Of a DNA stretch of 5,919 bases, positions 1 through 5,646 are shown piece by piece. The stretch covers positions 1-5,919 of the forward strand of contig JAGXHS010000038.1 in assembly GCA_024636075.1 (NCBI GenBank), given 5' to 3'. The notes beneath the pieces are model-generated. The model saw only the letters and a program-made list of their open reading frames with translations. It was not told the origin of the DNA and ran no database searches. Within the stretch, counting starts at the first letter, position 1; the number at the start of each line of letters is the position of its first letter. A program made the translations under genes and the position numbers. Origin of the DNA: Propionibacteriaceae bacterium. GTDB lineage: Bacteria > Actinomycetota > Actinomycetes > Propionibacteriales > Propionibacteriaceae.

Positions 1-11
1 ATAAGAGACAG
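1..11 (+). other. Probable untrimmed Tn5 mosaic-end (transposase library adapter) remnant
   Basis: Bases 1-11 read ATAAGAGACAG. This is identical to the last 11 bases of the 19-bp Tn5 mosaic end AGATGTGTATAAGAGACAG used in tagmentation sequencing libraries. It lies exactly at the window edge. It also places an in-frame TAA (2-4) directly in front of an otherwise clean acyl-CoA ligase reading frame, as non-genomic sequence would. The inference is that the window starts at a contig end and that genomic DNA begins at about base 12. A chance match is possible but unlikely at this length and position. Confidence 0.85.
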
Positions 12-223
12 TCCGTGAGTCGATCGAACGGTTCATGCAGCGGGCCAACAGACGTCTCGAGCGGTGGGAGACGATCAAGAGGTTCGCCATTCTGGACCAC
101 GAGTTGTCCGTCGAGGACGGTGGCACCACGCCGAACATGAAGATTCGCCGATCCCACGTCTCGCAGAAGTACTCCGATGTGATTGACGAGCTGTACGGCA
201 CCGAGGAGAGCGACTCTCGGTGA
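12..223 (+). CDS. Long-chain acyl-CoA ligase (FadD15-like), C-terminal fragment
   Basis: This is the 3' end of an AMP-forming acyl-CoA synthetase, which activates fatty acids to acyl-CoA through an acyl-adenylate. Sixty-nine complete codons remain, from CGT at 14-16 to TGA at 221-223. The pattern is that of the mobile C-terminal subdomain of the family: an amphipathic helix (RESIERFMQRANRRLERW), then ETIKRFAIL, an acidic stretch (LSVEDGG), TPNMKIRR and a final DVIDELYG. The lysine at 140-142, in TPNMKIRR, occupies the position of the conserved A10 lysine that contacts the adenylate. Such enzymes usually have about 600 residues, so roughly 90% of the gene lies outside the window. The TAA at 2-4 is best explained by adapter bases 1-11, so I treat the gene as truncated by the contig end rather than as a pseudogene. 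The downstream thioesterase overlaps its stop codon, which implies one operon. FadD15-like is a family resemblance, not a proven orthology. Confidence 0.75.
203..210 (+). promoter_or_regulatory. Ribosome binding site of the thioesterase, inside the ligase gene
   Basis: GAGGAGAG lies 9 bases before the GTG at 220-222, within the last ligase codons. It supports the GTG start and translational coupling through the GTGA start/stop overlap (220-223). Confidence 0.7.
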
Positions 224-1104
224 ACTCTGGCGAGGCCGTGCACCAGGTGAGCTGCCCGGTGCGCTGGGGTGACATGGACGCCCAACAACACGTCAACAAC
301 GGTCTGTATGTCGACTATCTGCAAGAGGCGCGGGTCGACTTCCTGCTCTCCGGCGACAACGCGCACCTGTTGGGCGGCGGCGTTGTGGTGGTGGCGCACA
401 GCATCAGCTACCAGCGCCCGATCGAGTTCTCGGCCGAGCCAGTGCTCATCGACGTGTGGATATCCGAGGTGGGCGGAGCCAGATTCAGCGTCAGCTACCG
501 CCTGCACCATCACGGCAACCTGGTCGCCCAGGCTCGCACCACTCTGTGTCCGTACGACTTCACGGCTGATCGGGTGCGGCGGCTCAGCGACGGCGAGCGA
601 CGGTGGTTCATGGCACGCCAACGCGACAGCCCCGAACCAGGGGAACTGACGGCGCCGGCATTGAACGGGCGCGGACACCGCTACAGCTTCCCGGTGCGTT
701 GGAGCGATCTCGATTTCTACGGGCACGTCAACAACGTCCGCTTCTACGACTACGTGCAGGAAGCTCGAGTGGCGATGACCACCAGCGCCGCGCCCACGAC
801 GAAGCGCCAGCCGAACCACGACGGTGCGGGCGGCGCAGATGCGGCTCAGTGGCTCGTGGCCCGGCAGGATGTGTCCTACAGGCTGCAGATGCAGCATCGC
901 CTCGAGCCGTATGTCGCCTGGACCGCACCGGTACGGATCGGTGACAAGTCGATGGTGCTGGCCTGTGAGATCGTCGATCCGATGGCCGAGGACCGGGTCG
1001 TGGCGACCGCTCGGACGGTGTTGGTGGCAGCGGACGCCAACGGCCGACCGACCCCGCTGACTCCAGAAGTGCGGGCCGCCATTTCAGCCCAGCTGGTCAG
1101 CTGA
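220..1104 (+). CDS. Acyl-CoA thioesterase with two fused hotdog domains (4HBT-like)
   Basis: This 294-residue protein is predicted to hydrolyse acyl-CoA to free acid and CoA in the cytoplasm. It contains two copies of the 4-hydroxybenzoyl-CoA thioesterase signature. The first is RWGDMDAQQHVNN (15-27) followed by YVDYLQEAR. The second is RWSDLDFYGHVNN (160-172) followed by YDYVQEAR. By analogy with the bacterial 4HBT enzyme, the second Asp of each motif (D20 and D165) is the candidate catalytic residue, so both halves look competent. Each half continues with the expected beta strands (VSYRL at 91-95 and 218-222). A polar, low-complexity insertion of about 20 residues (about 187-208) lengthens the second half. 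The halves are joined at about 125-152. The GTG start is supported by the binding site at 203-210 and by the 4-base overlap with the ligase stop. Pairing with a ligase suggests control of acyl-CoA pools or release of a specific acid, but the substrate cannot be read from the sequence. The 3' end overlaps the convergent glucosidase by 8 bases. Confidence 0.88.
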   Translation: MNSGEAVHQVSCPVRWGDMDAQQHVNNGLYVDYLQEARVDFLLSGDNAHLLGGGVVVVAHSISYQRPIEFSAEPVLIDVWISEVGGARFSVSYRLHHHGNLVAQARTTLCPYDFTADRVRRLSDGERRWFMARQRDSPEPGELTAPALNGRGHRYSFPVRWSDLDFYGHVNNVRFYDYVQEARVAMTTSAAPTTKRQPNHDGAGGADAAQWLVARQDVSYRLQMQHRLEPYVAWTAPVRIGDKSMVLACEIVDPMAEDRVVATARTVLVAADANGRPTPLTPEVRAAISAQLVS

Positions 1105-2818
1105 CCATCCAGACGGTGGTGTTCGGGGGCAGCACCCAGACGGTGGTGTTCGGGGGCAGCACGCTGCCTCCCAACGGTGAGGATGTCAGGATCACGGTGG
1201 CTTCACCAAGATCATGATCCGTGTCGCCGGTGTTCACCACACACCGGAACCCCGGTTCGCGGGTGAAGGACAGAATGCCGTCCTCGGACTCCTCCCAGGA
1301 CATCTCTCCATCGCCCAGTGCGGTGTTGCGGTGCCGCTCCGCCAAGGCTGCGCGGTAGAGGTTCAGCATCGAATCCGGATCGTCGTCCTGGCGCTCGGCG
1401 GTCAGTTCACCCCAATGGTTGGGCTGCGGCAGCCACGGGTCGGCATCTGTCCCGAATCCGAACGGTGCCGAGTTCCCGGACCAGGGGATCGGTACCCGGC
1501 ATCCGTCACGACCACGAATCATGTGGTTGGAACGGACCCAGACCGGATCCTGCAGGCTCTCCTCGGGCAGGTCCTCCACCTCTTCCAGACCGAGTTCCTC
1601 GCCTTGATAGACATAACAGCCACCGGGCAACGCCATCATCAACAAGGCGGCCGCCCGGGCACGGCGTCGACCGAGTGCCACATCGACCGGCAAGCCGGCC
1701 ATGTCGTCCAGCCAATGCACCTCATCGGTCACCACACCGGAGCGAAAACTGCGCCCACTCAAGGACTTTCCGTAGCGCGAGACCGGCCGGATCACGTCGT
1801 GGTTGCCGAGCACCCAGGTTGCGGGAGCGCCGACTCCCCGGTGGGCCGCCAGGGATTTGTCGATCACATTGCGGAAGCTCTCGGCATACCATTCAGATTG
1901 CAGGAACTCGAAGTTGAAGCTGGTGTGCAACCGGTCGGCGCGGACATACTCCACCATTCGCTCGAAGGGCAGGTATGCCTCCGACACGAAGATCCGGGGT
2001 CCCTGTGCGCTGTTGGTGTACTCGTCGGCGACCCTGCGCCAGCGACGCTGGATCTCAGCCAGTTCCGGACGGTCCCAGCAGGGTGCGCCGGGATACTTCT
2101 CCCAGGTTCCCTTGCCGGTGCGCGGATCGATCGGTGTGTCGGGGAAGTCCTGGTCGATGATCAGCGAGTCGGCGACGTCCACCCGGAAGCCATCGGCGTC
2201 ACGATCGAACCAGAAACGCAGGATCCCATCGAACTCCTCCAGAACACGGGGATTCTCCCAGTTCCAGTCGGGCTGCTCGGGCGCGAACATGTGCAGGAAC
2301 CACTGCCCAGGGGTACCGTCGGCTTCGATGACGCGTTCCCAGGCGCCGCCACCGAAGGATGCTCCCCAGTTGGTCGGTGGCAATTCGCCGCCGTCACCGC
2401 GCCCTTCACGGAAGACGAAGAGTTCGCGTTCAGGACTGCCCGGACCTGCTGCCAACGCTGCCTGGAACCAGGGGTGATCGATCGAGCAGTGGTTCGGGAC
2501 CAGGTCGATCAGCACCCGCAACCCCCGCGCATGCGCTTGCTCGAAGAGCTCATCCGCGTCGTCCAGGGTGCCAAAATCCGGGTGGATGTCACGGTAGTCC
2601 GACACGTCGTACCCGCCGTCCCACAGCGGCGACGGATACCACGGGGACACCCAGATGGCATCCACGCCCAACCCCTTCAGGTAGTCGAGCTTGCCCGTGA
2701 TACCTGCCACGTCGCCTACGCCGTCGTTGTTCGAATCGGCGAAGCTGCGCGGATACACCTGGTAGACGACCGCACTGCGCCACCAGTCATGATCAGCGAA
2801 CTTCGGACCCGGGTTCAT
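1097..2818 (-). CDS. GH13 alpha-glucosidase (oligo-1,6-glucosidase-like)
   Basis: This 573-residue cytoplasmic glycoside hydrolase has no signal peptide and should release glucose from non-reducing ends of short alpha-glucosides such as maltose or isomaltose oligomers. The family motifs appear in order: a Ca-loop-like DSNNDGVGD (28-36), region I DLVPNH (105-110), EQPDWNWENP (181-190), region II GFRVDVAD with the predicted nucleophile D214, region III FVSEAY with the acid/base E280, and region IV LGNHD with D341. Val directly after the nucleophile is reported to favour alpha-1,6 bonds in related enzymes, which is only a weak hint here. Many actinobacterial relatives read DVAH where this one reads DVAD. 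The length is normal for the family. The ATG at 2818 follows AAGGAAGGG with a 5-base gap. The C-terminus ends with VLPPNTTVW twice, from a perfect 27-bp duplication. No sugar transporter or LacI-type regulator is visible nearby. The HNH gene lies 27 bp upstream on the same strand. Confidence 0.93.
   Translation of the reverse strand: MNPGPKFADHDWWRSAVVYQVYPRSFADSNNDGVGDVAGITGKLDYLKGLGVDAIWVSPWYPSPLWDGGYDVSDYRDIHPDFGTLDDADELFEQAHARGLRVLIDLVPNHCSIDHPWFQAALAAGPGSPERELFVFREGRGDGGELPPTNWGASFGGGAWERVIEADGTPGQWFLHMFAPEQPDWNWENPRVLEEFDGILRFWFDRDADGFRVDVADSLIIDQDFPDTPIDPRTGKGTWEKYPGAPCWDRPELAEIQRRWRRVADEYTNSAQGPRIFVSEAYLPFERMVEYVRADRLHTSFNFEFLQSEWYAESFRNVIDKSLAAHRGVGAPATWVLGNHDVIRPVSRYGKSLSGRSFRSGVVTDEVHWLDDMAGLPVDVALGRRRARAAALLMMALPGGCYVYQGEELGLEEVEDLPEESLQDPVWVRSNHMIRGRDGCRVPIPWSGNSAPFGFGTDADPWLPQPNHWGELTAERQDDDPDSMLNLYRAALAERHRNTALGDGEMSWEESEDGILSFTREPGFRCVVNTGDTDHDLGEATVILTSSPLGGSVLPPNTTVWVLPPNTTVWMVS
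1109..1162. repeat. Perfect 27-bp tandem duplication at the 3' end of the glucosidase gene
   Basis: Two identical 27-base copies occupy 1109-1135 and 1136-1162. Each encodes the nonapeptide VLPPNTTVW on the minus strand (residues 553-561 and 562-570), so the reading frame is kept and nine residues are added just before the C-terminal MVS. Identity at all 27 positions, including synonymous sites, points to a recent duplication by slippage or unequal crossover, or to an assembly artefact. Confidence 0.95.
1152..1171 (+). terminator. Possible terminator hairpin for the ligase-thioesterase operon
   Basis: GGGGGCAGC and GCTGCCTCC form a stem of 9 pairs, one of them G-T, around a 2-base loop (1161-1162). 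It begins 47 bases after the thioesterase stop. No T-run follows, so at best it is a U-less terminator of the kind proposed for actinobacteria. It lies inside the glucosidase coding region on the other strand and could equally be a by-product of codon choice. Confidence 0.3.
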
Positions 2819-2823
2819 AAGTG

Positions 2824-2832
2824 CCCTTCCTT
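2824..2832 (-). promoter_or_regulatory. Ribosome binding site of the GH13 alpha-glucosidase
   Basis: On the minus strand AAGGAAGGG ends 5 bases before the ATG at 2818-2816. It fixes this start and lies wholly in the 27-bp gap behind the HNH gene. That gap leaves little room for a separate promoter unless one sits within the HNH coding sequence. Confidence 0.7.
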
Positions 2833-2845
2833 GAACGATGGGTTC

Positions 2846-4210
2846 TCACAGTATCGAAACGAGGACAGGTTCCGCTCGAGGGGCGCCGCGCCGGTCGGGG
2901 ATCCGGAATCGTTGGTGGCGCCGTGGTCGTTGGTCCCTGTCGACGATCCTCGGCGGAACCACCTCGGGCATCGCGTCAGAATTGAGACGTATCTGCCACC
3001 GATGGTGAGGTTCAGCCCGCGTGGGCTCGACCACCCTGTGGTGGTGGGGACAGACCAGCACCAGGTTGTCCAGGCTGGTGGCGCCGCCGGCGAACCACGG
3101 CTGGATGTGGTGCGCGTGACACTGGACCGGGGGCTTGTCGCATCCGGGGAAGGCGCAGCCTTGGTCGCGCGCCGACAGGGCGGCTCGGATCGCTGGGGTC
3201 ACCAGACGATGCGCCCGGCCCACATCCAGTGGTTCTGACGCGCCGCCCAGAACGACCGGCAGCACATCGGCGTCGCACGCCAACCGACGCAGGTCACTGG
3301 GGCTGATCGATTCTCCGCTCGGCAGCAGGCCGTGGGATTCCAGCTGCCCGGACAACCACTCCTGCGTCATGGTGACCACCACCCTGGGTCGGTCCCCGCC
3401 ATGTGCGGGAGCGTCCCGATGCAGTGCCGCGCTCTCAGCGATCCAGATCAGGGCATCAGCCCGCCGCATCGCTGGCGTCATCTGCTCGGCACGAGGATCG
3501 AGCCGGTCGAGGGCACGGCGATGCTCCAGATGCGCGCAGGCATCGATCTGCGCCATCAGCAACTCAGCCGAAGGCAGCGGCAGACTGCCCCGCACCGACA
3601 CCGAGCCGTGGTGGTCGGGGGAGAAGGCCAGGAAGCGGTTCCGCTCGGCGCCGGCGGCGTCCCGCTCCAGGCGTTCGGCCTCGCTGGCCTCTGCCACCTC
3701 GGGAGCCACCACATCGAGCAGGTGCCGGGACAATCGGGCCAGCGCTGCGGAATCGAACTGCTGGGCGTAACTGACCATGGTGCGTTCGGCGGCACATTTC
3801 TCTTGCGGGCCCAGCTCGGGCGGTAGATTCTTCAACACACTGGTGATGGCGCGCCACTGTTGCGGGTTCACGTCACCGCGCAGGCATCCTTCCCGCAGTT
3901 CGTCCAAAGTCTGCAGGGCCCGCGCTTCGTGCACCATCGCCGATGCCTCCCGTCTGGTGAGCCGGTGCCGCTCCGCCAACCAGCTGGTGGTGACCAGTGC
4001 CGTCTCGACGGAGGCGGCGTCCTGCGCATCCGCCTCCCCGAGCAAAGTGGTCGCAAGCGCGGTCAATCGACCCGCGGCCGTCAGTGCCGCGTCGACGAAC
4101 TCCAGGCGCTGCCTGGGTGAGGCGAGAGCGCGATCCGATTCCAGACTGTCGAGCCCAGCCAGGATCGAGGAGAGAACCGCTCCGGTTTCCGCTGCCTGAT
4201 CGCTGCTCAT
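2846..4210 (-). CDS. DUF222 / HNH endonuclease domain protein (13E12 repeat family type)
   Basis: This protein has 454 residues if it starts at the ATG at 4210. The first three quarters is a helical DUF222-type region with the usual layout: SWLAERHRLTRREASAMV near residues 76-93, then a DVNPQQW segment. The C-terminal part holds an HNH nuclease fold: CAFPGC (352-357), CHAHHIQPW (364-372), N382 and CPHHHRVVE (387-395). The cysteines probably bind structural zinc, and the His-Asn-His set is the metal-dependent nuclease site. All key residues are present. This family is abundant and multicopy in actinobacteria. Its biological role is unsettled, and a link to mobile DNA has been suggested but is not shown here. 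The start is uncertain: an in-frame TTG at 4267 would add 19 residues. Neither start has a good ribosome binding site, and I prefer the ATG. The glucosidase begins 27 bp after its stop. The tail after the HNH motif is Arg-rich (RDQRPRRHQRFRIPDRR), typical for the family. Confidence 0.88.
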   Translation of the reverse strand: MSSDQAAETGAVLSSILAGLDSLESDRALASPRQRLEFVDAALTAAGRLTALATTLLGEADAQDAASVETALVTTSWLAERHRLTRREASAMVHEARALQTLDELREGCLRGDVNPQQWRAITSVLKNLPPELGPQEKCAAERTMVSYAQQFDSAALARLSRHLLDVVAPEVAEASEAERLERDAAGAERNRFLAFSPDHHGSVSVRGSLPLPSAELLMAQIDACAHLEHRRALDRLDPRAEQMTPAMRRADALIWIAESAALHRDAPAHGGDRPRVVVTMTQEWLSGQLESHGLLPSGESISPSDLRRLACDADVLPVVLGGASEPLDVGRAHRLVTPAIRAALSARDQGCAFPGCDKPPVQCHAHHIQPWFAGGATSLDNLVLVCPHHHRVVEPTRAEPHHRWQIRLNSDAMPEVVPPRIVDRDQRPRRHQRFRIPDRRGAPRAEPVLVSIL

Positions 4211-4373
4211 ACCCCATACGCTACGGATGCCCTCTGACAGTTTTTCGACGCAAGTGGCGGCTCGCAAACATCATTTGACAAGCGGAAAAGCTTGAATACT
4301 AGGAAGCCTTCAGCCCTCCGGTGTCACGTGGTGGCGATGGTTCTGTGGACAGTGTTCGGGCGCTTGTGGACAC
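4211..4373. promoter_or_regulatory. Intergenic region upstream of the HNH gene; likely holds its promoter
   Basis: This 163-bp gap separates the membrane-protein stop from the preferred HNH start. It holds an A+T-rich pocket (about 4265-4302) that contrasts with its surroundings, a 5-bp inverted repeat (CAAGC 4279-4283 and GCTTG 4290-4294, 6-base loop), and a perfect TTGACA on the plus strand at 4275-4280. A TACTAG sits 16 bases after that TTGACA and is a weak -10. It faces the 3' end of the membrane gene, so it would make only an antisense transcript. I could not define a convincing minus-strand -35/-10 pair, and I see no clear terminator for the membrane gene. Confidence 0.35.
4344..4373 (-). 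promoter_or_regulatory. Pair of near-consensus DnaA boxes, 21 bp apart
   Basis: On the minus strand, GTGTCCACA (4373-4365) and CTGTCCACA (4352-4344) each match 8 of 9 bases of the high-G+C actinobacterial DnaA box TTGTCCACA. Both differ at the first base. They share one orientation and repeat at 21 bp, about two helical turns. They lie between the membrane-protein stop and the HNH gene. Binding is inferred only, and two such matches could be coincidence. Confidence 0.3.
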
Positions 4374-5405
4374 CTACTGGCCCCCAGCCGTCGGGGATCC
4401 CTGGTCGTTCTTGCCGAGCCGCCGCGAGCGCACCAGCCACACCGCCAAGCCCACCAGTCCGACGCCTGTCGCCAGCACGGCGAACCAGGTCACCAGAGAG
4501 TCGCCAAAGACCACGTCGATGAGTCGCGGAAGCAGCACCAGGAGGCCGAGGGCGCCGGGCACGATGAGTGCCAGACTGCCGCTCCCACGCGTCGCGAGCG
4601 CGAGTAGGCCCATCGCAATCAACACCCCCAGCACGAGAAGCCACACCCACTCGCCGTCCGAGGGGTCCTCCTCGAACGCGGCGAAGATCCCGAACAACAG
4701 CACCAGCCCGCCCGACACCTGCGCCACATTGGTGGGCGGCAGCCAGCCGCGCTTGCCGAGGACCAACCAGGCAGCGCCGACGGCCGCGAGACTGAGATTC
4801 ACCCACCCGGGCTCGGCGTCGAGGCCGGGTTCGGCCACGAGGGCGGCCACCAGGGACAGCGTGGCGACGAGCAATACGATGTGCGCGAGGCCTCGTCTGC
4901 GGAGCCCGTACACAAGCCCCGCGGATGCCGTCGCCGTGAGAGACATCGCCAGCCAGTTCTGGTTGTAGTCGGCGTCGAAGATGCGGGTGGCGGTCACCTC
5001 CGCGAGCCATGTGGCGCTGACGACTGCGGCAGCGAGCATGACGCCGCTGAGACGCTGAGACGGCGGGTTGGCGGCGCGCAGCAGCGCGAGCCCTGCAGCC
5101 GCGAACACCATGGTGACAGTTGCCGCCACGGCCAGCCTTGCGCCGGTGCCCATCTCGTTCCAGGTCTGCCCCAGGATCACGGCGATCGCCGAGACGGCGA
5201 GCACCGCGCCCAGATAGCCGAGCACTTCGGAAATCAGGCTGGTGGTCGACGATGCCATGGGTTCGGGCTTGGGGGCTTCGGGATGGGGGGCCTCGGGGTG
5301 TTCGGCTGCCTCAGTTTCTTCGAAGGTCCGCACGGAGTCGGCCTGCTCCAGTGAGATGAGCCCGGCGCGTTGCCACACATCCAACTTCGCCTCAAGATCG
5401 CGCAT
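4374..5405 (-). CDS. Polytopic membrane protein with DUF2157-like N-terminus
   Basis: This 343-residue protein of unknown function is predicted to sit in the cytoplasmic membrane. The N-terminus (MRDLEAKLDVWQRAGLISLEQADSVRTFEE, residues 1-30) resembles the short helical N-terminus of DUF2157 membrane proteins. A Pro/Glu-rich linker follows, with a repeated PEAP unit (HPEAPHPEAPKPEP, 36-49). About ten hydrophobic segments come next, near 59-79, 88-109, 119-138, 150-168, 173-192, 202-217, 227-245, 253-271, 277-295 and 302-325. The tail is short, basic then polar (VRSRRLGKNDQG). No enzyme or transporter motif is visible. I chose the ATG at 5405 because a near-perfect AGGAGGT sits 5 bases upstream. 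A start at 5591 would add 62 residues rich in Arg, Pro and Cys that look non-coding. The gene is transcribed divergently from osmC across 248 bp. A role cannot be assigned. Confidence 0.82.
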   Translation of the reverse strand: MRDLEAKLDVWQRAGLISLEQADSVRTFEETEAAEHPEAPHPEAPKPEPMASSTTSLISEVLGYLGAVLAVSAIAVILGQTWNEMGTGARLAVAATVTMVFAAAGLALLRAANPPSQRLSGVMLAAAVVSATWLAEVTATRIFDADYNQNWLAMSLTATASAGLVYGLRRRGLAHIVLLVATLSLVAALVAEPGLDAEPGWVNLSLAAVGAAWLVLGKRGWLPPTNVAQVSGGLVLLFGIFAAFEEDPSDGEWVWLLVLGVLIAMGLLALATRGSGSLALIVPGALGLLVLLPRLIDVVFGDSLVTWFAVLATGVGLVGLAVWLVRSRRLGKNDQGSPTAGGQ

Positions 5406-5410
5406 TGCGC

Positions 5411-5417
5411 ACCTCCT
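5411..5417 (-). promoter_or_regulatory. Ribosome binding site that fixes the membrane-protein start
   Basis: On the minus strand AGGAGGT lies 5 bases before the ATG at 5405-5403. It is the strongest binding site in the window. It decides for the 343-residue form over the extension that would start at 5591. Confidence 0.8.
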
Positions 5418-5524
5418 CGTTTGCTGCACAAGCTTACTCGGGGGTGTCTTCAGGCACGGGGAGGGCGGCCAATCCTGGCGGCACATTCTGATCAGGAGCG
5501 GGCATTCCCAGACGGGACGGACGA

Positions 5525-5560
5525 GCCGGAGCACTCGAATCGAACTGGTGGGTCTCCGGC
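5525..5560. repeat. 7-bp perfect inverted repeat with a 22-base loop
   Basis: GCCGGAG (5525-5531) and CTCCGGC (5554-5560) are exact inverted copies. CAC/GTG (5532-5534 and 5548-5550) can extend the pairing past a 3-base bulge. On the minus strand the loop carries GTTCGATTC, like a tRNA T-loop, but a full cloverleaf cannot be folded. It could be a transcript hairpin, a protein-binding site or a decayed tRNA end. Confidence 0.5.
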
Positions 5561-5597
5561 GATCAGACACCATGCTTGGAGCCAACTGCAAGGATGG

Positions 5598-5618
5598 GGG
5601 ACGACACAGATCCGTCCC
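5598..5618. promoter_or_regulatory. Operator-like inverted repeat upstream of osmC
   Basis: GGGACG (5598-5603) and CGTCCC (5613-5618) are perfect inverted copies around 9 bases, giving a 21-bp dyad centred about 46 bases before the osmC start. Its size and place suit a dimeric repressor site. It does not resemble the A+T-rich OhrR operator, and no regulator gene is in the window. Confidence 0.35.
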
Positions 5619-5622
5619 TACC

Positions 5623-5637
5623 GCGCCTCGACGGCGC
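5623..5637 (+). repeat. Small hairpin just upstream of the osmC ribosome binding site
   Basis: GCGCC (5623-5627) and GGCGC (5633-5637) pair around the 5-base loop TCGAC. It ends 4 bases before the AGGAG at 5642-5646. If it is inside the 5' untranslated leader it could influence translation initiation. Confidence 0.3.
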
Positions 5638-5641
5638 AGAC

Positions 5642-5646
5642 AGGAG
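5642..5646 (+). promoter_or_regulatory. Ribosome binding site of osmC
   Basis: AGGAG lies 7 bases before the ATG at 5654 and supports that start. Confidence 0.7.

Noticed and set aside
1..223. The acyl-CoA ligase as a pseudogene broken by TAA at 2-4.
   Set aside because: The stop lies within 11 bases that match the Tn5 mosaic end, so it is probably not genomic.
1214..3238. A 674-codon open frame on the plus strand, antisense to the glucosidase and the HNH gene.
   Set aside because: It spans two well-supported minus-strand genes and shows no family motif. Its composition is that of a high-G+C shadow frame. The glucosidase and HNH motifs on the other strand are unambiguous.
4211..4267. A TTG start that adds 19 residues to the HNH protein.
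   Set aside because: No ribosome binding site precedes it and TTG is a rare start. The ATG at 4210 is only modestly better, so the choice remains open.
4275..4302. A plus-strand promoter with perfect TTGACA and TACTAG at 16 bases.
   Set aside because: The -10 matches only 3 of 6 bases and no plus-strand gene follows. It is kept only as a note on the intergenic region.
4321..4968. A 215-codon plus-strand frame opposite the membrane-protein gene.
   Set aside because: It is rich in Ser, Pro, Thr and Arg with no domain pattern and no good ribosome binding site. The minus strand encodes a clear ten-helix membrane protein.
5406..5591. A 62-residue N-terminal extension of the membrane protein.
   Set aside because: The extension is Arg-, Pro- and Cys-rich and looks non-coding. 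The internal ATG at 5405 has a near-perfect ribosome binding site at 5411-5417.
5520..5600. A complete tRNA gene on the minus strand, suggested by GTTCGATTC.
   Set aside because: The T-stem has only 3 of 5 pairs, no D or anticodon arm can be placed, and no correctly spaced acceptor partner exists upstream.
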